The notes under the pieces are model-generated. The model was given only the letters and a program-made list of their open reading frames with translations. It had not been told where the DNA came from and searched no databases. The position numbers and the translations under genes were made by a program. Below are positions 61,450 through 64,000 of a DNA stretch of 64,000 nt, in pieces; position 1 is the stretch's first letter, and every line of letters begins with the position of its first letter. This DNA is from Bigelowiella natans CCMP2755 (Eukaryota > Cercozoa > Chlorarachniophyceae): assembly GCA_000320545.1 (NCBI GenBank), contig ADNK01001860.1, forward strand, positions 82,501 through 146,500, in the 5' to 3' direction.

Positions 61450-62098
61450 ATGTCCGAAGAAGACAAGAGCTATTCCTACCCGACCCCTTTCCCTGTTCTA
61501 TGCGTTGTGGGTGCTGGCAACGCATCCCACGTCTTCATCCCCCTCTTCGCATCCCAGGGCTACACCGTAGACGTTTACGCAGGGTAAGCCGTAAAATTGC
61601 TCCTGACACAAACACGTATCAATGTATTAGTGCGAATACTTTGGCAATAAAAAGTAATTAGGGAAACTTTATTGTATCATCGATAGACTCCCTGTTACAA
61701 TAATAATCATCATCATCCTCGTCGTTGTCGTCATCAGATATGGGGATGAGGCAGAGCGACTTCTGAAAGCAACGGAGACACAACCAACAGGTATCCACGT
61801 GTGCGACCGACGGAATCCAGGTAAAAAACGTGAGTTCAGCGGCAAGCCGAGGATGATCTCTAAAAACCCACAAGATGTTATTCCGAAGGCTGACGCGGTA
61901 GGAGATTATTATCGACCCGTGTGTGTGTGTGTTTATTTGACTCTGCGCTATCTTGGTCGACTTGTCTTTTCCGCAGATTATCATGGCCCTCCCCTCATTT
62001 GCATTCCGGAGCGTATTCGAAGAGATAAAGCCCCATCTCAAACCACACACAATAATGTATGTAGCGCGCATAGATCTCACACGTAGGCACTGACAACA

Positions 62099-62137
<39 letters not shown>

Positions 62138-63412
62138 GGAATCGACCTGGTTTGCAGCTACGGAATGCCAGGACAAGGAGGCTTAGATCTCGTAGCACGG
62201 GAAGTGTTCGGGAAGATTATTGCTAGAGGGAAACTCACCGTGGCGGGTATCATCCCTATGCCGTTGAACTGTAGAATCCTGGAATTCGGCAAAAAGGTAT
62301 TACAGAGTGTTACACGAAAATATGCTATCGAATCGTCATCGATGATTGCACGGCATCTGAACTTTGTATCTACCTCAGGTTGACTTTGCTTCGCTGAAGG
62401 ACTCTTACGAACTTGCCGCCATCCCGAGTGACCAAGCAGCCCCAGCTGCCAAGTTACTCTCGCGCATCCTCAGGAGAAATGTGCAGCCCCTGAGCCACTT
62501 TGCAGCGATAGCATTGCACGCGTCAAATCCCAACATTCATCCCGCACGCCTCTATGGATTGTTTTCCGACCACCGAGAGGGTAAAGTGTATAAGGAGAAT
62601 CCTCTATTCTACGAAACGTTCGATGAGAAGGTACAAGCGGAAAGAGGATTGGGGTGGGGAAAGAAATGAACATGCATGGCTGATCCTTTCATAACTCCAT
62701 TCTCTCATTAACGAGCAGTCCGCCGAGTGGGCTCAAAAGGTGAGCGATGAGAGGATAAAGGTTTGGAGAGAAATCGTACGCAAGATGAAGATTGGTGAAG
62801 TAAATGAAGTGCCTCAGCTTAAGGAATACGTCATGGCCATCTACGGTGACCAGATTCATGACAAGAGCTCGTTGGCTTCGGTTTTCAGCACCAACGACGG
62901 ATTTAAGGGATTTCGCTGTCCGATGAAGCGGGTCGGTGATGGCTGGACTCTTAACTTTCATAACCGATACTTCATAGAAGATATCCCAGAAGGCTTCTGC
63001 GTCTACAAAGGCATTGCTGATTTAGCCGGCGTTAAGACTCCCGTAAGAACATGAAAGAATAGAAAGCAGCGTGGATATTTTCCTTTCATGGAGATCAAAC
63101 CGTATCGCCCATGTCTTTTACCACTTTTTCTCGTTTGTTGCTAAACGGGAGGATACATCATTTTTTTAACATCCAACGCAAGAAAATTACTAGATTTTCG
63201 ATGATGTCTCATTCGTATGCTACTCTTGCGCGGCTCAGGCGATCGACAAGATCCTTGGTTTCTTCCAAAAATTCATGAATTTCGAGTTCATCAAGGATGG
63301 AAAGCTCCAGGGTAGGGATGTTGGGAGAACGAAGGCCCCACAGGCTTTCGGAATTACCACTCTCGATGAGTACATCAATGGAACTTCGCGGATTAGTCAG
63401 AGCAAATTATAG
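61450..63412 (+). CDS. Opine dehydrogenase family (octopine/nopaline-type) oxidoreductase
   Basis: Seven exons join in phase into 420 residues: 61450-61583, 61738-61897, 61977-62056, 62158-62296, 62379-62630, 62719-63042, 63239-63412. The N-terminal Rossmann domain starts VLCVVGAGNASHVFIP (GxGxAxH, the opine dehydrogenase form of the dinucleotide loop). It continues through IIMALPSFAF, GIIPMPLNCRIL and the hallmark NPNIHPARLYGL. The C-terminal domain contains RYFIEDIPEGFCVYKGIADLAGV with the catalytic-type His/Asp context. Such enzymes reductively condense an amino acid with a 2-oxoacid using NADH or NADPH, regenerating NAD+ under low oxygen in many invertebrates and protists; substrate here unknown. 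Length fits (about 400 aa). Introns contain GT and CA repeats. Confidence 0.93.
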
Positions 63413-64000
63413 CACAGTGCATGGCACGCCATGCCTGCAAGCTAGCATTTAAGCAATATTATAAATGATTAAATATATAACATAGTGTGCGATTAACAAA
63501 GAATCAAGCAAAGGACTAATAATTGCTGCAGTGCGTGCCTTCGTTGTGTAGTTGCACTCGCGGTGGATGAAGGATGCGTAAGGAAATACGAAAGAATCGT
63601 TTCCAAATTTATACTCTTCTAGACTTGCCGCCCGCTAGCCCGCGTCAGCTATAATTTTTTATCAGTCCGGAGCCTGTATTGCAACGCGCATAAGACATGT
63701 ACAAGCTCATGCAGACATGCGTTAAGTAACTAACATGTCTAGATGTGCAAATCATCTAGCCATTGTCACTGCGTATTACTGGTTATGCTTGCTTTGATGA
63801 CAATATTTTAAATGGTCTGCATGCAATGCTTAGAATGTGTCATTTTAAAAAAACACATTAAAAAAAAAGGGTTGCAAAAATGCTACGATTCGTTGCATGC
63901 CACACTACGCTAGTACGATATGCATGCATGCTAGATGTTCACAGGTGAATTTTTTCATCGGTCGCTTTAATTTATGTAATGATTATTGTGTGTGATCAGC
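63413..64000. other. CTAG/TGCA-rich spacer to window end
   Basis: No gene visible. Similar word usage (GCTAGC, TGCATG, TCTAG) to the other spacers. Confidence 0.5.

Overview
This window is nuclear DNA from an intron-dense microbial eukaryote, not a bacterium. Nearly every recognisable protein is split into short exons (26-300 bp) bounded by GT...AG, and the exon phases join exactly. Introns are either compact (about 60-100 bp) or swollen by microsatellites (CA/GT, GA/CT, TA, AAG, TTG, CTA). The gene set includes beta-tubulin, PEX12, a mitochondrial complex I subunit, a RAD51 paralogue, a voltage-gated K+ channel, an opine dehydrogenase, a proteobacterial-type cytochrome b561 and a GrxB-type glutaredoxin. 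This fits a protist or alga. A chlorarachniophyte or cryptophyte-like genome is my guess from gene architecture only.

Layout. 0.8-1.9 kb: exons of an unrecognised basic protein (-). 3.2-3.8 kb: NDUFB10-like complex I subunit (+). 4.5-6.1 kb: ankyrin gene (-) built from a tandem array of near-identical exon+intron units. 6.1-8.2 kb: gene-poor TGCA/GCAC-rich island. 9.0-13.5 kb: multi-exon DEDD 3'-5' exonuclease (-) with N-terminal membrane segments. 14.1-15.4 kb: secreted glycosyltransferase-like protein (+). 16.1-20.6 kb: PEX12 in 17 small exons (-). 21.3-22.1 kb: response-regulator receiver protein (+). 22.6-23.8 kb: cytochrome b561 (-). 24.6-30.0 kb: basic/coiled, EF-hand-ending gene or genes (+). 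31.2-33.3 kb: beta-tubulin (-), divergent from a GrxB-like glutaredoxin at 34.2-37.0 kb (+). 40.3-42.1 kb: unrecognised gene (-). 43.4-46.3 kb: voltage-gated K+ channel (-). 46.8-47.2 kb: MITE-like element with terminal inverted repeats and a TA duplication. 47.4-49.0 kb: Cys-rich type II membrane protein (+). 49.0-51.1 kb: second TGCA/GCAC-rich island with an 87-bp tandem repeat. 51.1-52.5 kb: RAD51B-like recombinase (-). 52.8-57.7 kb: transmembrane aspartic protease (+). 58.5-60.7 kb: eight-TM protein with internal duplication (-). 61.5-63.4 kb: opine dehydrogenase family gene (+), with an inverted copy of one of its own exon segments just upstream.

The genes are independent housekeeping and signalling genes on both strands; I see no operon-like logic. 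Gene models were assembled by eye from splice sites and phase. Exon borders are usually certain where family motifs cross them, but several first exons remain unplaced. Long stretches between genes are CTAG/GCTAGC-rich or microsatellite DNA without convincing genes.
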